Source of the DNA: an uncultured Clostridia bacterium
GTDB lineage: Bacteria > Bacillota_A > Clostridia > Christensenellales > Aristaeellaceae
Length of the DNA stretch: 5,172 nt
Direction of reading: 5' to 3'
NCBI GenBank assembly: GCA_934645275.1
Contig: CAKUDW010000157.1
Span: forward strand, 1-5,172
Below, piece by piece: positions 3,417-5,172 of the stretch (positions within the stretch are counted from its first letter, which is position 1; each line of letters begins with the position of its first letter). Under the pieces are notes generated by a model, which was not told where the DNA came from, searched no databases, and saw nothing but the letters and a program-made list of their open reading frames with translations. The position numbers and the translations under genes are program-made.

Positions 3417-5172
3417 ATGAACAGCACGCTCAGTCAGCTGCAAGAAATCGCACTGCGCATCCGAGAAATGCGCGGCATCATGAATTACAGCGTGGAAGAG
3501 ATGGCGGAAAAGACGGAGCTCTCGCTTGAGCAGTACCGTCAGTATGAATCCGGCGCGGTGGATTTGCCCTTTACGTTTATCCACAAGTGCGCGTTGGCTT
3601 TCGGCATCGAAATTACCGATCTGCTCGAAGGCAGCAGCGCCCACCTTTCCAACTACACGGTCACGCGCAAGGGCAGCGGCATCACCACCGCGCAGGAACG
3701 CGGCATCCGCATTCAAAACCTGGCGCCCAAATTCCGCCAGAAAATCGCCGAGCCCTACTGGGTGCGCTACGACTTCGACCCCGAGCAGCAGCATAAACCC
3801 ATTCACACCACCACGCATTCCGGCCAGGAATTTGACCTGATTCTCAGCGGCACGCTGAAGGTGCAGGTGGGCGACCACATTGAGATTCTGAACGAGGGCG
3901 ACTCCATCTACTACAATTCCTCTACCCCGCACGGCATGATCGCCGTGGACGGCCGCGACTGCCTATTTCTGGCGGTGGTGCTGCCGGGCGAGGAAAAGGT
4001 GGAACAGGAAATTATCGATGGCCACTTGCCCTCGGACAATATTGGCAATCTGGTATGTGAAAAGTTCATCCGCGTCCGCGAAAACGAAAACGGCGCGCTG
4101 GAGGGCATCAGCTTCAAAAACGCCGACCGCTTCAATTTCGCCTTCGATATCGTGGACGCGGTGGCCGATCTGCATCCGGACAAGCCTGCCATGATCCACC
4201 TGAGCCGCGAGGGCGACGAGCGCCGCTTCACCTTCAAGGACATGAAGCGTCTGTCCGCGCAGGCCGCAAATTACTTCACCTCGCTGGGCATTCACCGCGG
4301 CGACCGCGTGATGCTGGTACTCAAGCGTCACTGGCAGTTCTGGCCTTCAATCCTCGCGCTGCACAAGCTGGGTGCGGTGGCCATTCCCGCCACAAACCAG
4401 CTGCAGGCGCACGACTTTGAATACCGCTTCCAGGCGGCGGGCGTATCGGCCATTCTCTGCACTGCCGACGGCGACGTCGCCGCTCAGGTAGACGCGGCGC
4501 AGGCAGCCTGCCCCGATCTGAAGGTCAAGGTTCTGGTCGGCGGCCAGCGCGAGGGCTGGCATGATTACGACGCTGAAAGCCCGCTGTTCACCCGCAAGTA
4601 TACCCGCCCTGCGAACGCGCCCTGCGGCGACGACACGATGCTGATGTTCTTCACTTCCGGCACCACCGGCTACCCCAAAATTGCGGTACACAGCTACAAG
4701 TATCCGCTGGGCCACTATATCACCGCCCGCTACTGGCACGGTGTACAGCGCGACGGCCTGCACTTTACCATTTCCGATACCGGCTGGGGCAAGGCGCTCT
4801 GGGGTAAACTCTACGGTCAATGGCTGTGCGAAGGCGCGGTATTCACTTACGACTTCGACCGCTTCAACGCCGCAGACATCCTGCCGCTGTTCGCCAAGTA
4901 TCACATCACGACCTTCTGTGCGCCGCCGACAATGTATCGCATGATGATCAAGCAGGATCTCTCGCTATACGATTTCTCCAGCGTAAAGCGCGCCACCACT
5001 GCGGGCGAGGCGATGAACCCCGAGGTATTCCGTCAGTTCGAACGCCTGACCGGCCTTAAACTGATGGAGGGCTTCGGGCAGACCGAAACTACGCTCTCCA
5101 TTGCCAACCTGATGGGCAACGCCCACAAGGTCGGCTCCATGGGTAAGCCCGTACCCCTGTACGACATTCAAC
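3417..5172 (+). CDS. XRE-cupin-acyl-CoA synthetase fusion (3' end outside window)
   Basis: The frame is open from ATG 3417, with GGAGA seven bases upstream, to the window edge: 585 visible residues. Residues about 9-70 form an XRE-type helix-turn-helix (LRIREMRG...SVEEMAEKT...YRQYESG...ALAFGIEITDLLEG). Residues about 115-195 form a cupin with H130/H134, E138, the G-D turn at 161-162 and PH at 171-172, a likely metal or ligand site. From about 236 an AMP-binding enzyme domain follows, with the phosphate-binding loop TSGTTGYPK (413-421), SDTGWGKALWG (453-463), AGEAMNP (529-535) and the adenylate motif EGFGQTET (551-558). The enzyme type is an acetyl-/medium-chain-acyl-CoA synthetase, activating a carboxylic acid with ATP and CoA. 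The family's C-terminal subdomain, roughly 200 residues, should lie beyond the edge. Alone, XRE-cupin proteins are usually regulators; here regulator and enzyme are one chain behind a T-box. Substrate is unknown; an aryl or branched acid is a guess from the T-box. Confidence 0.9.
   Translation, partial: MNSTLSQLQEIALRIREMRGIMNYSVEEMAEKTELSLEQYRQYESGAVDLPFTFIHKCALAFGIEITDLLEGSSAHLSNYTVTRKGSGITTAQERGIRIQNLAPKFRQKIAEPYWVRYDFDPEQQHKPIHTTTHSGQEFDLILSGTLKVQVGDHIEILNEGDSIYYNSSTPHGMIAVDGRDCLFLAVVLPGEEKVEQEIIDGHLPSDNIGNLVCEKFIRVRENENGALEGISFKNADRFNFAFDIVDAVADLHPDKPAMIHLSREGDERRFTFKDMKRLSAQAANYFTSLGIHRGDRVMLVLKRHWQFWPSILALHKLGAVAIPATNQLQAHDFEYRFQAAGVSAILCTADGDVAAQVDAAQAACPDLKVKVLVGGQREGWHDYDAESPLFTRKYTRPANAPCGDDTMLMFFTSGTTGYPKIAVHSYKYPLGHYITARYWHGVQRDGLHFTISDTGWGKALWGKLYGQWLCEGAVFTYDFDRFNAADILPLFAKYHITTFCAPPTMYRMMIKQDLSLYDFSSVKRATTAGEAMNPEVFRQFERLTGLKLMEGFGQTETTLSIANLMGNAHKVGSMGKPVPLYDIQ

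Noticed and set aside
3363..5171. Several minus-strand open frames (about 110-190 codons) opposite the synthetase fusion
   Set aside because: They are antisense shadows of a continuous plus-strand gene with clear domain motifs, and none shows a recognisable family.
1..5172. CRISPR arrays, insertion sequences, phage genes, tRNA or rRNA genes
   Set aside because: No direct-repeat arrays, transposase frames, terminal inverted repeats or tRNA/rRNA signatures were seen, apart from the tmRNA tip.

Overview
The window looks like a chromosomal segment of a moderately GC-rich member of the Firmicutes, most likely an anaerobic Clostridia-type bacterium. The reasons are a T-box riboswitch, A/G-rich Shine-Dalgarno sequences, near-consensus sigma-A promoters, and an ECF sigma operon with short secreted or membrane proteins typical of gut Clostridia. 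This placement is inferred from gene content and style, not from a database comparison.

Left part, minus strand, read right to left. An operon-like run starts with an ECF sigma factor (2928-2443). It overlaps a single-pass membrane protein (2459-2016), probably its anti-sigma factor, which is followed 19 bp later by a secreted protein (1996-1043). The last two share a small extracytoplasmic His/Cys motif (H-x4-C, then 21-22 residues, then C-P-V-C). After these come D-ribose pyranase rbsD (978-580) and smpB (503-36), each with its own good sigma-A promoter. The window opens inside the first 24 bases of tmRNA (ssrA, minus strand), the RNA partner of SmpB in trans-translation.

Region 2929-3416 (488 bp) holds no protein gene but is dense in regulation. 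A minus-strand promoter candidate serves the sigma operon. A strong plus-strand promoter has a perfect 15-bp palindrome over its -10 element and a second inverted repeat over its -35. A complete T-box leader follows: Stem I with the AGAGAG and GGTG landmarks, Stem III, an antiterminator with the UGGUACC bulge, and a competing intrinsic terminator.

Right part, plus strand. From 3417 to the window edge runs one uninterrupted reading frame of 585 visible codons. It encodes an XRE-type helix-turn-helix, then a cupin, then an AMP-forming acyl-CoA synthetase, all in one polypeptide. A T-box in front of a self-contained regulator-enzyme fusion suggests that carboxylic-acid activation is tied to amino acid starvation. 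One plausible reason is amino acid synthesis from aryl or branched acids by reductive carboxylation. The two most interesting items are this T-box/palindrome/fusion unit and the ECF sigma operon with its repeated His/Cys motif.
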